Shown here: piece by piece, positions 26,501 to 35,623 of the stretch
How the letters are laid out: every line of letters begins with the position of its first letter
Numbering within the stretch: position 1 is the stretch's first letter
Notes under the pieces: model-generated
What the model was told of the DNA's origin: nothing
What the model saw: only the letters and a program-made list of their open reading frames with translations
The model's database searches: none
Translations under genes and position numbers: made by a program
Assembly (NCBI GenBank): GCA_013399895.1
Contig: VXBA01001790.1
Location: forward strand, 67,190 to 131,189
DNA: 64,000 nt
Reading direction: 5' to 3'
Source of the DNA: Serilophus lunatus
Taxonomy: Eukaryota > Chordata > Aves > Passeriformes > Eurylaimidae

Positions 26501-29500
26501 CACTCTCTGTCTACTGATGAATTTTGCGCAACATTAGACAACTCTTCCGTTTTTTGTCCATTTCTTTTAAGTTTAAAAGGAAAGAGAAGCTTGCAACATT
26601 TTTAGCTAAGATTCAGTAAAATCTTAAGTGAAGCCTTTATCCGTTTACTGTGAAAATGATAAATACTGCTATTTTAGAAAAACATTTCTATCTAGAAATT
26701 TCTAAATTATGAAAATATAGCAGAAGAATTAAGATAGAGTGACATTCATCCATAGTTATCTCAGTAGGTAGCCATCTCAGTAGGTTCTCTCTGTAATCAG
26801 TAGAATTAAAAAACCCACTCCAAACTGTGTTCCATCAAGGCATCTCTTGAAATATGATTAAGTCACTCTCTACTATCCACTGACTTTATCGATACAGACT
26901 TTAGACTCAGTATGGATTGCTAAGGTAAACCAGGTATCTATATTGAAACAAATTAGCTACACTCAAAAATTATGTCTCCACATTAAGAAGTGAATTATTA
27001 GATGATTCTCAGTATATATTTGATTCTATTCTAATCTTTCTTAGTCCAAATGACAGATGCAGTGATTTTGATGAGTCATACAAACAGGTAGCTTCTTGTA
27101 GATTAAAAGAAAATGTTTTAGTAGCACAAGATTATAGTTTCAGGAAATTCTGAAGGGCTTGCCATCATCAGTTTAAAAAAAAAAATATTTCAGTTGCTGT
27201 CCTTCTGCTAATTACAGGACTTACTATACATGTTTTTTTCTGGAATCTTACCAAAACCATTGAGGCAGAAAATTACTGTCTAATTGCTAAAATGCTGAAA
27301 CCCTGTTGAGGATGGCAAGAGTCCACGTTCCTTCAATTTTTCTTTATAAATGTACCATGTAGTAATAAAGCAGGAGAGAATTTTTAATTTCCTATGCACT
27401 ATCTTATCTACAGGATATGTCCTAAAAATACTCTGTGAATCCCAAACATTTGTAATTCTCATTATTGGTAAAACTATCTTAAACTAATGGGGTATCATTG
27501 CAAAGTAGGTTTTTAAAGATTTCTTCTGTTAATATCTATTGAACACTAAAAATTATTAATGTAGGAAGAAATGGAATAAATTCATTTATGTTAGTTGTTT
27601 CTACTGCAGAAATAGGTGTCTTCTACCATGTTTCATATGGACAGCTGATAGGAATCATTTTACAGGGTAACACTATTACAGACTCACACATTGGTTTTGT
27701 ACATATAATAAATGATAGATCACACAGATTTGATAATTTTTAAAAGAAACTCATTAACAGGTAATCTAATTATAATATTTTTTTTCTTACATTGCCTTTT
27801 GTCTTTATTCAAGTGCATCCCCAATTGAAACCAAGGGGGGCACATAAAACAGGACTTGAAAGCAGCAGTGACAGAGACAGCAACAGTGTTCTTTGATGCC
27901 CTTGGGTAATGTGATTTTTGGCAGGATAGCTTTGTAACAGTGCAAAATCCTGCCATGTAGACATATGTGAGCAGATTCCACAAAGATGATTGCTTTTGTC
28001 AGTTCTAAGTGAGGATCATACTCACAGATCTCCTAACTACTCCAAACTTCTGCCTGGCATCCTGTTTGACACTCAGAGAGGCATATGGGATGGGTGTTCA
28101 ACACATGCAATGCATCTGCTGCCTTTTGCCTCTGTGCTGACCAAGAGGCAGCTGAGGATTGTTGGGCTGAAGGGTAGGCAGGAAAGTGCATTTAGTACTG
28201 GGAGACAGGTTCAGAAAGACAAAAAAACAGAGGTCCATGAAGTAATTTCTACTAAAGCAACCAGCAGGTACTGCTGGTGGGACAAAGACCCTTGGTACAT
28301 GTGAATCTATTCTGTTTAAAATGCAAAATTATAGAGACATATAGGACTTGCTGGGGTTTAGTTTAGCTAGTTTATTTATTTAAAGTGTAGAATCAGATAA
28401 AGGAACAGTGCTACTGACCATCCTTTGAAAGCCTCTGAAGGGAGCTTGGTCAAGAATTATTTAATTGCTATGAAGTTTATGCATAAAGTGGTACTGGTTT
28501 CTTGTGGGTTCATGCATTTGTGGTTGTTCACCTGGATGCTGGCCTTGCTACCAAGAGACACCCTTATGAAGTCAATACAGATTTGAATATCAATTGCAGA
28601 ATTTTCTTTCCACTTTTAAATTACAGCTTTAAAACTAGTCATCCATCTTGAAGTGGCAAGTGGTGATACAAGACTATTCAGGGCTGAAGGCATATCTCAT
28701 TCTTAGCCCTCTTGGAGGTTTAAGTGAGGAGGTGCTGGGTGGTTACAGATCCCATTTGCCCTCTTTGTACCACATGCTGGATCACATCAGGCACTATTTC
28801 CCTCACAACAGATATCAGATTTTAGAGCAATCAGTGAGGGATACATCATACCATATGTTTAAAGTATCCCTGTCTTTTTCAATTTAAAAATTATGGGGAA
28901 ATGCACACTGCAAAGAAACAGTTGGTAGACTTCTTCCCCTCCGCCCCCCCCCCCCCCCGTATTTCTGTGTGCATCAGATATAAATTGCTAGCACACACAC
29001 TGTCTCAAAGTGTTCAGATTCATTACAAGCTATAAACATAATCTTAAAATTTCTGGGTATCAGAACTTCTTGAGTAATTTTGTTTGATCTGATCTTGTGC
29101 TCTTCAGGCCCTGGCTTGATATCTCCACTAAGTAATTTCTAACCTCGCATAAGCAGCTATGTATTTTACAGTGCATTATTACCTTAGTGAAATGATATAG
29201 TGGTATCAAATTACACTCTTAAATTCTTTGGTCACACTGATCTCTACTGGTAAGGTATATAAAATGTCTCAACGGGTAGAAAAAGTACCATAGGCAGTTA
29301 CAAATTCATTACAAATCTGTCACAGACAGATGACTCATTTCTCTAAAACACAAGAGAAGTCTACTTTTATTTCCATAACATAAACCAATTACATGTTTAC
29401 CGGAGGGCAATATGTAAATTTAACCTTCTATATCACCTAATGTTGTATATTTATATTTAAATATATTTTCAACATGTAGGATAAATTATTTTATTTAACA

Positions 29501-32500
29501 GTTTGATACTGATAAACTGATAAACAAATGTACTAATGTATCTGGTTATATACATTTATATATGTTCATATATATATTTGACAGTCATTTACAGTTATCT
29601 GGTATGCAGATTCCTGTGATTTAATTGTGCTTTCATTCTAGAGAACACTGTTTGAACAACTTGGTGGTTCATCTTCAATGTAACATTCAATGTAAGTACA
29701 CAGACTCCAAGAATATTTCAGATAGAGATCAAATTGTTCAGACCATAAAGCCTAATGCTTATAGCTTGAATGGAAAGGTTGGGAACTGAAGTATAAAAAC
29801 TACAGTCATAATGATATAAACAGAGGAAAATTTATAGTCTTCACTTGTTTCCAATGTTCTGTATACCCTAGAGATGGATCTACACTGAAAATATATTATT
29901 TAAAAAAAAAAAAAAAATCTGAGGAAAGAATATATGTAAATCAAAGTTATGAAGTTGAATCCTGATTTCAAATATAAAATGCCAAACTTTTTTCCACAGT
30001 ATTTTTTAATAGCAGCTCAGATTTGTCAAGAATATTTTTTCCAAGAATATTAACTGGTCTAATAAAATGTGCTATATTCCCTTAACATTTTTTTCTTTGT
30101 TTTTCTTTATTTTAGCTTGTGGAAAACATCTGGTAACTCAGAACAATGGAACAAGGATTGTAGGTGGAAGTGATGCCAGAAGAGAGGCTTGGCCTTGGAT
30201 AGTTTCACTCCATTTTAATTTCCAACCGGTTTGTGGAGCTTCCCTTGTCAGTGACGAGTGGCTGGTGACAGCAGCACACTGTGTATATGGGTAATGTTCA
30301 TTGCATTCACAACACACACATTCAGACACCTCCCCCAACGTGCAAATTTATCCACCAAAGAGTGGATAGTCGCCAGTAAAACTGGGATGATCTGAGACAT
30401 CTATCAGGATGTCCAGGATCTATCTAAAGGATCCTACTAAAATCTCTTGGGAGCAGCTTTCAGGCGGTTTCCAGATATTTGCTTTAGAGTGTAATTAATA
30501 TAAATTCACAAGTACCTCCTTCTCTCCACTGACTCCAGGACACCTTTCTAACTAGCTGAGATGGCTGTACAACATCCATGCTACATCTTTTTCATTTTAA
30601 AGACAGTGGAACACTTTTTTTATGAAGAAGTTACTAAGGAGGCATCATCTTGTGAATAAATTTTGGCACTGATATAAAATATTTAACAATTAGCTCACTT
30701 TTTTAATTACTGTGTTTTGAATCACTTGTGGGTTCATCTAAAAGCTCCTTTACTTTCTGGTAAATCTTCAGTCCTTTACTTTAATGTAAAGAATCACAGA
30801 AACCAACCAACATTTTCTGGACAATAAAAGAATTGCACTTAAAATAGTAGTATTAATACTGACTGTTGCTACTTAATCCATAATTAGTGTGGACTCCATA
30901 AATTAGTGGAGTCCCTGCCAGTGATATAAAGGATGATGTCATACTCCATAGAGGTAAACACAGTGTTGCTTGTTCCTCCTTTATTTAATCATAGATTAAT
31001 CAAGATTTACTGTGCATCACTAGAATGAATCTTGATTTATATGCATTGATTAGGCAATGTTGACCGCCCTCTAGATGGAGTTATTTGTACCAGTCAAGGA
31101 AGTGATGCATACTTAAGTGTTTGCTTTTATAACATCTATAACAAAAACAAGGGTTGTAGCAGCCATTTAGAAACTGTAATGGCAAAAAAAGATTAATATT
31201 GAAAATTACAGTAGCACTTTCACTATAAATAGCTAAATAGTAAGGCAGTGGAGACTGTACAAAAACACTAATGATGCCTCATTGTGTGACAGGAGTTACA
31301 TTCCGCACAAAGTCACTGAAATGAGAAGGATCGAGCCTTCTAAGTTTACACACAATAAAACCATAGCTGTCTTGCTACTTCCTTTGCACTTGAATCACCT
31401 ATTTTCACTTAACTCTAATTTTATCTTGACTTTGCTAGAATTTTCCTAAATTGGAGCTTGCAGTTTCACCCCTTAACTCTGAACATTTAACTTAAACACT
31501 CCTAGTTTAGAACAAAATAAACCTCTTCATGTCAAAGCAAGATCAGCAGAAAGCAACTCATTAGAACATTAAGGCTGAAAACACATTTTTAAGCTATTAA
31601 CTGGTTGATTAAAAAAATAGCAAATAATCAAGCTCTCTGACAAATATATCCTGAAAACAGCACATATAGCTCGGNNNNNNNNNNNNNNNNNNNNNNNNGC
31701 GGATTATTACATTGTTTTAGCATATTTTTTCAACTTAGATTAAAAAAATTAAGAGACCAATTTTGTGAGTCTATGCAGCATTTCCAATGACATCTTAGAC
31801 CTATTATTCTCTAGATATTCCATTCTAATTTTCTAGCTGGGAGCAATATTAATTGCCTTGCAAGCAGACAACAGTATTCTTCACAGTGCTTAAGAAGTCT
31901 TGCAATTTATTTAACGTATTTTCCTCCTCTGCACCACTGTCTGATTAATTTATTATAAATAATGCATTGTAAGCTTAGCATAAAAAATCAACAACATATA
32001 TCTGCAGCATGGATGTTTAAGATAACATTACTATCACAAAATTGAAAGCCCATCTATGTTTTTTTTTGACAAGTGTCAGGTTAAAGATCAGCATTTTATC
32101 TAACACATATTTTTTCAAAAATTTCATTAATCAGTCATAATTTTAAATTATTACACCTTGCAACTTCTAGGAGGCAACTGAAACCATCTCGGTGGCAAGC
32201 AGTCCTCGGGCTGTATGCTCAGTCAGATCTGATGCTGCCTTCAGCAGTAGTCCGAAACATCGATCGAATAATTATAAATCCTCATTACATGAAGCAAACA
32301 AAGGATAGTGATATTGCTGTAATGCATCTTCAATCCAAAGTGCAATATACAGGTGAGTTATTGTGTTCCCCTAAAACAGATTTACTCTGTTATGTAAAAC
32401 TGTGCTAAGCATAGGAGAGTGGTGGGGTGGTGGTACTCTTTTTACAACCTAATAATTCTGGATTCAACCCAGTACTTCCTGGACGTCTTGCCCAAAAATT

Positions 32501-35500
32501 GTGTTTGAATTAAAGCACATTTTCTTATGTGACTTCATAAAAACCTGAATACAAGGCAGAGGTTCAAACTGATTGCTTGTTTCTCATTCACAGAATACAT
32601 ACAACCTATCTGCTTACCAGAAGAAAATCAGCAGTTTTTACCAGGAATTAACTGCTCCATTGCTGGCTGGGGTAATATTAAGAATGAAGGTGGGTCATCT
32701 GCTTGGAAAATTATGAAAAGCTGTGAGGCTTATTGCTGATTTCATAGGAGTTGCTAAGGTCAAATAGTTCAGAGTTACTTTTTCCATATGAAAATTTGGG
32801 AACTATGCCACTACACCATTCCTTCTCTAAAGCAAAGTGATTGAGTGATAATAAATATATATATATTAGAAAAAACATACGTACATCATTAAATTATGAA
32901 GAAATGTTATTACATGCTTAGAGGTCATGATGCCTATTTTACTCAACATGAAATATGCTTGTCTTGTTTCCAGATTTTTTTTTGAAGGGTGAGGGGAAAG
33001 ATTAGTCTTTCTGACAATGTGCAAATTATTTTCTCCAGAAGTCAAGCAAACTGACTGCAGTGTGAAATGTATGTTGTGTTTGTACGTCAAATGCTCCAAA
33101 TCTGGAGTTTCCATGAAATAATAAACATGCCGTTTCACTTCCACAGTTGCTTGAATAGATTGTCTTCTACATTTTCAGAATAAACCTGCATTTCAAATTT
33201 TGGGTAGGAATTAGTAAAAGATTTTTTTATAAAAACTTGAAACAATGAAAGTTACACAATGAATAGTGAAAATACACTGGACAATCCAAGATCCTAAGCC
33301 CTTAATTATCCCTTAGATCTCCCCATAGTGAGTTCATAGTCATTGATTTCAGTAACTGATTTCATTATAACCAAATTCATTCCCATTACACAAATGAAAG
33401 ACACGATTCAGTTAATAAGCACCATTTAATCAGTGATTGTGTTACAGGGACATAAGCTTGAATAGTAAAGCAGTGAAGTAAGGATTTCTGCTGGTCAGCA
33501 GCATGCCCAGCATGCTGGAACAGGAACAAAATCATCAGTGTTCTGAGTGGGATGTACATATTTATTGCTGCAGGTTAACATACTTTTTATTTTCATCAGG
33601 TCCCACTTCGAATATATTGCAAGAAGCAGAGGTCCCTCTCATTTCAAATGAGAAATGCCAACAATGGATGCCAGAATATAGTGTTACTGAGAATATGCTC
33701 TGTGCAGGATATGACATGGGAGGAATAGATTCCTGTCAGGTAAATACACTCAACTCACAACTAAGCTAATATACATCACATCTACCTACCAAAGAAAATA
33801 TTCCCTGATCCATGATCCTCCAGTTGTTAAAACCAGGACAAACACTGTGCATCAATGTAATTTCTACTCACAGGATTTTGCCTATTTGATACTTTGTCAC
33901 GATACAAGTTGAAAAAAATAGTAAACCTTTTTGTGTCATCTTGGCACAAACCACCATGGAGGGAAATAAATATGAAGACTGAAAATTTTCTGCACTAATC
34001 TTTAAATAATTACTGCTGTGTAGTTCCATGTAGGAAAGAGGGACATGCTTAGGGAAAAGAAAGAAGAGAGAAATGAATACCTGATAGACTGAAGTCTCAG
34101 AAATGCTTCATGAAGGGAATGAGGGGAAACAATGCTGCTTTTCCCCAGAACCTGTGACTTTGGAGAACATTTGTCAGTGGATGGCCACAGTATTTCAGAG
34201 AGGCTGCCTTTCTGCAGTGAACTCATATGTTGCTTCCCGAGTGGGGAGGGGGGTTAGTTTTTATCCATTTCAGGTCTGCTTGTAAAACATTGCTTCTCTT
34301 TGAGGATTTACTCAAAACCGGTTGCCACATCACTTTTCTTCCAGCAATATGGAGTCTTTGGCATGGTGATAGGCTGGTTCTCCTCAAGCCTGATGAGAAG
34401 CACACTGACTTGCCACTACCTTGCCCTCCCAATCTAAGATTTCACCAGGTGCATGGCCTTTGACTAGTTTAGTCTAGGAGGAGGAATGTGTGCAAGCGTA
34501 ATAGAAAAGTATTACACATAAGCATAATAGTAATAGTCAGTAAAGACATTACCCCTTCCCTCGGTGGCTTTCCTCTTTCCCTTTTCTTACTCATAATGGA
34601 AAAAAAAAATATCAGTGCAGCACCACAGGCTGATACAGAGTACAAATGACTTGCAATGTGATCATGACCATTCAGCCATGAGCAAAGATGAACAAGTGAG
34701 GCCTGATAGCACATCCCCCTTCAAGCTGCTGTCACAGCCTTTGAACCTTCTGGGATGCCCTAAAGTAATGGCAAGAAGTATTTTAATGGGCAAGTCCTTG
34801 AAGAACTCTCCAGACTCATTTACAGGACTGGGAGAAGACATAATTAATACTGGTACAACTAACTCAACTAACAATGAAAAACAGCCATTGTTTTCTTTAT
34901 CATCAAAACAAGGCACTCATGGCTGACTCATCTCCCACTCAGGCTGTGGGATGAATCAAATCCGGTCTCTGTTGAAATGCTACCTCTGCTAAACTACTGA
35001 GAAGGAGGTGAGAGAAAAGGACACCTCTTTTGGCAATCTTGTAATCTTTTTCTGTAAAGTTTAAACTGAAGAAATTCTGGGGTGATCAAAACTAGAACTG
35101 TATGTTTGGCTGAATAGATTCAGAAAAAAAAAAAATCCTACACATTTACCCAGGCTTTGTGAAAGATGAAGAGCTAAAGGTAAATGTAATAAACAAACAA
35201 AATGAAAAGCAAACAAAAACCCAAACATAAACAACTTAAAACAGTCCTGAAAGAGTGAGAAGAGTTAAAGACCACACCACTAAAATAAAAAAGAAGAAAA
35301 AAATTAAATGGATCATTTCAAGATTTTTTTCATATGGAAATATTCGTATTGATCAGACCTTCTTGGTGCCCAAGCAATACAACATTCAAAAAAACCAATA
35401 TATCATAAACAGGCTTTGTTTCAGAGTTGACACTATTCACTTTTAACTTCTGAATTTCTTATTGCAGGGAGATTCAGGTGGCCCTCTGACATTTGAAGAT

Positions 35501-35623
35501 GGGAACAAGTGGGTTTTGGTTGGTGTAACATCATTTGGCTATGAGTGTGCACTTCCTAAACGACCAGGAGTATATGCTCGAGTCAGCATGTTTGTGGACT
35601 GGATCAAAAAAATAATCTATTAG
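3610..35623 (+). CDS. TMPRSS15: Enteropeptidase (enterokinase), 3' part of gene, 19 exons
   Basis: Type II membrane serine protease of the duodenal brush border that cleaves trypsinogen after an acidic-Lys activation sequence, starting the digestive protease cascade. Nineteen exons (listed separately) splice into one open frame of about 795 codons ending in TAG at 35621-35623; every junction keeps phase. Domains in order: CUB1, MAM, Thr/Pro linker, CUB2, LDLRA2, SRCR, trypsin-like S1 domain with His57, Asp102 and Ser195 equivalents, Asp189 for Lys/Arg specificity, and a conserved Cys pair expected to link heavy and light chains. This matches the human protein from about residue 224 to the end. 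The anchor, SEA and first LDLRA exons are off the left edge. Oddities are a GC donor after 18370, Arg at the activation site, and a KQTK exosite. No disabling mutation is seen, so the gene looks functional. Confidence 0.97.
3719..6694. other. TMPRSS15: TMPRSS15 intron in CUB1
   Basis: 3 kb of AT-rich intron. Apart from the TA microsatellite I see no exon, RNA gene or repeat family. Confidence 0.5.
4826..4845. repeat. (TA)n microsatellite
   Basis: About nine TA units inside the first large TMPRSS15 intron. Confidence 0.95.
6695..6804 (+). CDS. TMPRSS15: TMPRSS15 exon, CUB1 part 2
   Basis: Middle of CUB1: VPQGLSIKLNFTSFET ... YADTLSIFEGRGQNKILR. It completes the CTA codon started upstream and ends with one base of the next codon before GTAAGT. 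The D-x-L-x-I-x-E-G pattern is the usual CUB beta-strand signature. Confidence 0.95.
6805..7704. other. TMPRSS15: TMPRSS15 intron in CUB1
   Basis: 0.9 kb AT-rich intron. Frames at 7129-7344 and 7341-7541 have no recognisable domain. Nothing else supported. Confidence 0.5.
7705..7842 (+). CDS. TMPRSS15: TMPRSS15 exon, CUB1 part 3
   Basis: End of CUB1, with GFNATYTTFNASELN just before the MAM domain; several N-x-S/T glycosylation sites are visible. The acceptor is a long T-rich tract ending TTTTTTCAG and the donor is GTAAGT. In phase on both sides. Confidence 0.95.
7843..9027. other. TMPRSS15: TMPRSS15 intron between CUB1 and MAM
   Basis: 1.2 kb intron. The part around 8400-8760 is less AT-rich and purine-rich, possibly an old inserted element, but I cannot name it. 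Confidence 0.4.
9028..9177 (+). CDS. TMPRSS15: TMPRSS15 exon, MAM part 1
   Basis: Start of the MAM domain: YEKVNCTFEDGFCYW with the first two MAM cysteines, then a run of acidic residues and GPEFDHTFGNMS. The donor is GTGAG after 9177. MAM domains are extracellular adhesion/oligomerisation modules of about 170 residues. Confidence 0.95.
9178..11149. other. TMPRSS15: TMPRSS15 intron within MAM
   Basis: 2 kb AT-rich intron with a short AAAT-type run near 10520-10545. The 103-codon frame at 9412-9723 has no recognisable domain. Nothing else supported. Confidence 0.5.
11150..11252 (+). CDS. TMPRSS15: TMPRSS15 exon, MAM part 2
   Basis: FYISTPVGLGFGEERVRIL ... CLSFW, the central MAM beta strands with the third conserved cysteine. 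The Trp codon TG|G is split across the following intron, whose donor is GTATTG. Confidence 0.94.
11721..11871 (+). CDS. TMPRSS15: TMPRSS15 exon, MAM part 3
   Basis: YFMYSTNVYRLRVSV ... FEKEGNYGNKWNYGQVTLN, closely like the mammalian MAM segment with its GN-Y-G-x-x-W-N-Y-G-Q-V-T-L-N block. It ends on a codon boundary before GTTTGT. Confidence 0.95.
12376..12386. repeat. C11 homopolymer in an acceptor tract
   Basis: Eleven C in a row, 9 bases before the acceptor AG of the TMPRSS15 exon at 12396. Seen directly. Confidence 0.95.
12396..12537 (+). CDS. TMPRSS15: TMPRSS15 exon, MAM end and linker
   Basis: VILDAFKRRGPSDIAVDDIG closes the MAM domain and is followed by a Cys and a Thr/Pro/Val-rich linker toward CUB2, as in the human protein. 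Its acceptor tract carries an 11-C homopolymer (12376-12386). Confidence 0.95.
12538..13985. other. TMPRSS15: TMPRSS15 intron, unique part
   Basis: First part of the long intron before CUB2. AT-rich with A-runs. I recognise no exon, RNA gene or repeat here. Confidence 0.5.
13988..15130 (+). mobile_element. CR1 LINE fragment with long open RT frame
   Basis: CR1 ORF2 fragment covering reverse transcriptase and the C-terminal region. A 346-codon frame is open at 14094-15134 with the RT motifs SGVPQGSVLGP and FADDTKLG (the catalytic DD box). Upstream, 13988-14093 continues the CR1 protein (a KEDPGNYRPVS-like segment) but is cut by a stop. The normal CR1 3' end is missing after 15130, which is unusual because LINEs normally lose the 5' end. 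The long open frame suggests a fairly young insertion, but the protein is incomplete and not expected to work. Confidence 0.92.
15575..15765 (+). mobile_element. CR1 LINE 3' end fragment
   Basis: Ends in the typical CR1 3' segment (GGTGGTGGAGTCACCATCCC ... CTTTTCCAACCTTAATGATTC). It may be the detached 3' end of the element at 13988-15130, separated by about 440 bp of non-CR1 DNA, or an independent short insertion. Confidence 0.85.
15884..16970 (+). mobile_element. CR1 LINE fragment, RT to 3' end
   Basis: A second plus-strand CR1, similar to the copy at 13988-15130 but more decayed. Frames at 15885-16139, 16136-16579 and 16601-16837 carry successive RT pieces (SSVPQGSVLGP, then CAQVAKKANSILACTRN, then the C-terminal part) broken by frameshifts and a stop. 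The 3' terminus includes CTTTTCCAACCTAATTGATT and short TTCTG-type end repeats near 16955-16970, so it reaches the natural CR1 3' end. Confidence 0.9.
16971..17316. other. TMPRSS15: TMPRSS15 intron remainder
   Basis: Unique intron sequence between the CR1 3' end and the CUB2 exon, ending in a T-rich tract and TTTTTCAG acceptor. Confidence 0.6.
17317..17406 (+). CDS. TMPRSS15: TMPRSS15 exon, CUB2 part 1
   Basis: DCGGPLELWEPNSTFSSKNF opens the second CUB domain, with its first cysteine and the N-x-S/T site. The donor is GTAAGT after 17406, splitting the next Cys codon T|GT. Confidence 0.95.
18245..18370 (+). CDS. TMPRSS15: TMPRSS15 exon, CUB2 part 2, GC donor
   Basis: VWYLNAENGKNIQLHFQVFD ... 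HDVVEIRDGRGPDSLLL. The exon must end at 18370 to keep frame with the next exon (G|CT), which puts the donor at GCAAGT (18371-18376). That is the classic GC-AG minor donor, with strong complementarity to U1 at the other positions. No in-frame GT donor is nearby. Confidence 0.93.
18833..18964 (+). CDS. TMPRSS15: TMPRSS15 exon, CUB2 part 3
   Basis: AVYTERGPLPDVFSTTNQMT ... TRKGFLANFTTGFNL, the end of CUB2. The acceptor GAATAG has a weak pyrimidine tract; the donor is GTAAGC. Confidence 0.95.
18965..20868. other. TMPRSS15: TMPRSS15 intron
   Basis: 1.9 kb of AT-rich intron between CUB2 and LDLRA2. No repeat family, exon or RNA gene recognised. Confidence 0.5.
20869..20979 (+). CDS. TMPRSS15: TMPRSS15 exon, LDLRA2
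   Basis: Complete LDL-receptor class A repeat with six cysteines and the calcium-binding acidic end (CEDGSDEAKC). One exon for one module. The donor GTAAGG lies only about 18 bp from the CR1 insertion that follows. Confidence 0.96.
20998..21215 (-). mobile_element. CR1 LINE 3' end, minus strand
   Basis: Begins with GAATCATAGAATTGTTTAGG, the complement of the CR1 3' terminus, and continues through the typical CCAGGGATGGTGACTCC-like segment (here CTGCAGGGATGGTGACTCCA). It is 5'-truncated at about 21215. It sits within 20 bp of the LDLRA2 donor splice site. Confidence 0.9.
21216..21843. other. TMPRSS15: TMPRSS15 intron
   Basis: Intron remainder between the CR1 fragment and the SRCR exon. Short frames present (for example 21435-21725) show no recognisable domain. 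Confidence 0.5.
21844..21976 (+). CDS. TMPRSS15: TMPRSS15 exon, SRCR part 1
   Basis: LRLFNGSLSTEGLVQARIRE ... WHLACADDW ... VCQLLGLG, the start of the scavenger-receptor cysteine-rich domain. The acceptor is TTTTTTTCTGCAG and the donor GTGAGT; it ends with two bases (GG) of a Gly codon. Confidence 0.95.
23540..23584. repeat. (TA)n(TG)n microsatellite
   Basis: About 15 TA units followed by about 7 TG units, then a short TATATATA tail to about 23595. Confidence 0.95.
25627..25690 (+). mobile_element. CR1 LINE 3' scrap
   Basis: Short plus-strand fragment with GACTAGATGACCTTTAAAGG and CCATCCAACCCAAACTATTC, the usual CR1 3' end. Confidence 0.75.
26260..26355 (+). CDS. TMPRSS15: TMPRSS15 exon, SRCR part 2
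   Basis: TANMSSTVLFTGDGPFVNIT ... NSLIFTK, aligning with the central SRCR region of the human protein. The acceptor is TTCTTCCCAG. The donor GTCGGT is weak (C at +3, G at +4). Confidence 0.92.
26356..29641. other. TMPRSS15: TMPRSS15 long intron
   Basis: 3.3 kb intron. A 15-C run at 28944-28958 is the only clear repeat. Open frames near 27990-28304 and 28648-28887 have no domain I recognise and no splice context. Confidence 0.5.
28944..28958. repeat. C15 homopolymer
   Basis: Fifteen C in a row after CTCCG. Likely length-variable and hard to sequence. Confidence 0.95.
29642..29691 (+). CDS. TMPRSS15: TMPRSS15 exon, SRCR part 3 (50 bp)
   Basis: Short exon encoding EHCLNNLVVHLQCNIQ, the last SRCR strand with two cysteines; it corresponds to a segment of the same size in the human protein. 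Phase is kept (AG|A in, T|CT out). The donor is GTAAGT. Confidence 0.93.
30116..30290 (+). CDS. TMPRSS15: TMPRSS15 exon, activation site and protease part 1
   Basis: CGKHLV ... NNGTR|IVGGSDARREAWPW ... CGASLVSDEWLVTAAHCVYG. The Cys at 30118-30120 is the expected interchain partner. The activation site is Arg (30154-30156) before IVGG; human has Lys. The catalytic His is at 30277-30279 in TAAHC. Confidence 0.97.
30291..32170. other. TMPRSS15: TMPRSS15 intron with assembly gap
   Basis: 1.9 kb intron in the protease domain. Contains the 24-N gap at 31675-31698. No repeat family recognised. Confidence 0.5.
31675..31698. other. Assembly gap (24 N)
   Basis: Run of 24 N. Its true length is unknown; it lies in an intron and does not touch coding sequence. 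Confidence 1.
32171..32352 (+). CDS. TMPRSS15: TMPRSS15 exon, protease part 2 (Asp102)
   Basis: RQLKPSRWQAVLGLYAQSD ... RIIINPHYMKQTKDSDIAVM. The catalytic Asp is at 32310-32312. The preceding KQTK (32292-32303) occupies chymotrypsin positions 96-99, where human has RRRK, the basic exosite that binds the acidic activation peptide; Lys99 is retained. Confidence 0.96.
32594..32689 (+). CDS. TMPRSS15: TMPRSS15 exon, protease part 3
   Basis: EYIQPICLPEENQQFLPGIN followed by CSIAGWG. The Cys at 32611-32613 is the expected light-chain partner of the interchain disulfide. The donor is GTGGGT. Confidence 0.96.
33600..33739 (+). CDS. TMPRSS15: TMPRSS15 exon, protease part 4 (Asp189)
   Basis: TSNILQEAEVPLISNEKCQQ ... 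MLCAGYDMGGIDSCQ. Asp189 (33728-33730) at the base of the S1 pocket gives trypsin-like Lys/Arg specificity. It ends on a codon boundary before GTAAAT. Confidence 0.97.
33740..35467. other. TMPRSS15: TMPRSS15 last intron
   Basis: 1.7 kb intron. Slightly less AT-rich around 34100-34900, with short frames on both strands and no recognisable domain or repeat. Confidence 0.5.
35468..35623 (+). CDS. TMPRSS15: TMPRSS15 last coding exon (Ser195)
   Basis: GDSGGPLTFEDGNKWVLVGV followed by TSFGYECALPKRPGVYARVS and the C-terminal helix MFVDWIKKIIY, then TAG. The catalytic Ser is at 35474-35476. The C-terminus is the expected length for the family. Confidence 0.98.
   Translation, partial: GDSGGPLTFEDGNKWVLVGVTSFGYECALPKRPGVYARVSMFVDWIKKIIY

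Noticed and set aside
27990..28304. 104-codon plus-strand frame in an intron
   Set aside because: No similarity recognised and no splice sites joining it to TMPRSS15.
34615..34926. 103-codon plus-strand frame in the last TMPRSS15 intron
   Set aside because: No domain recognised and an overlapping frame on the opposite strand of similar length; likely chance.
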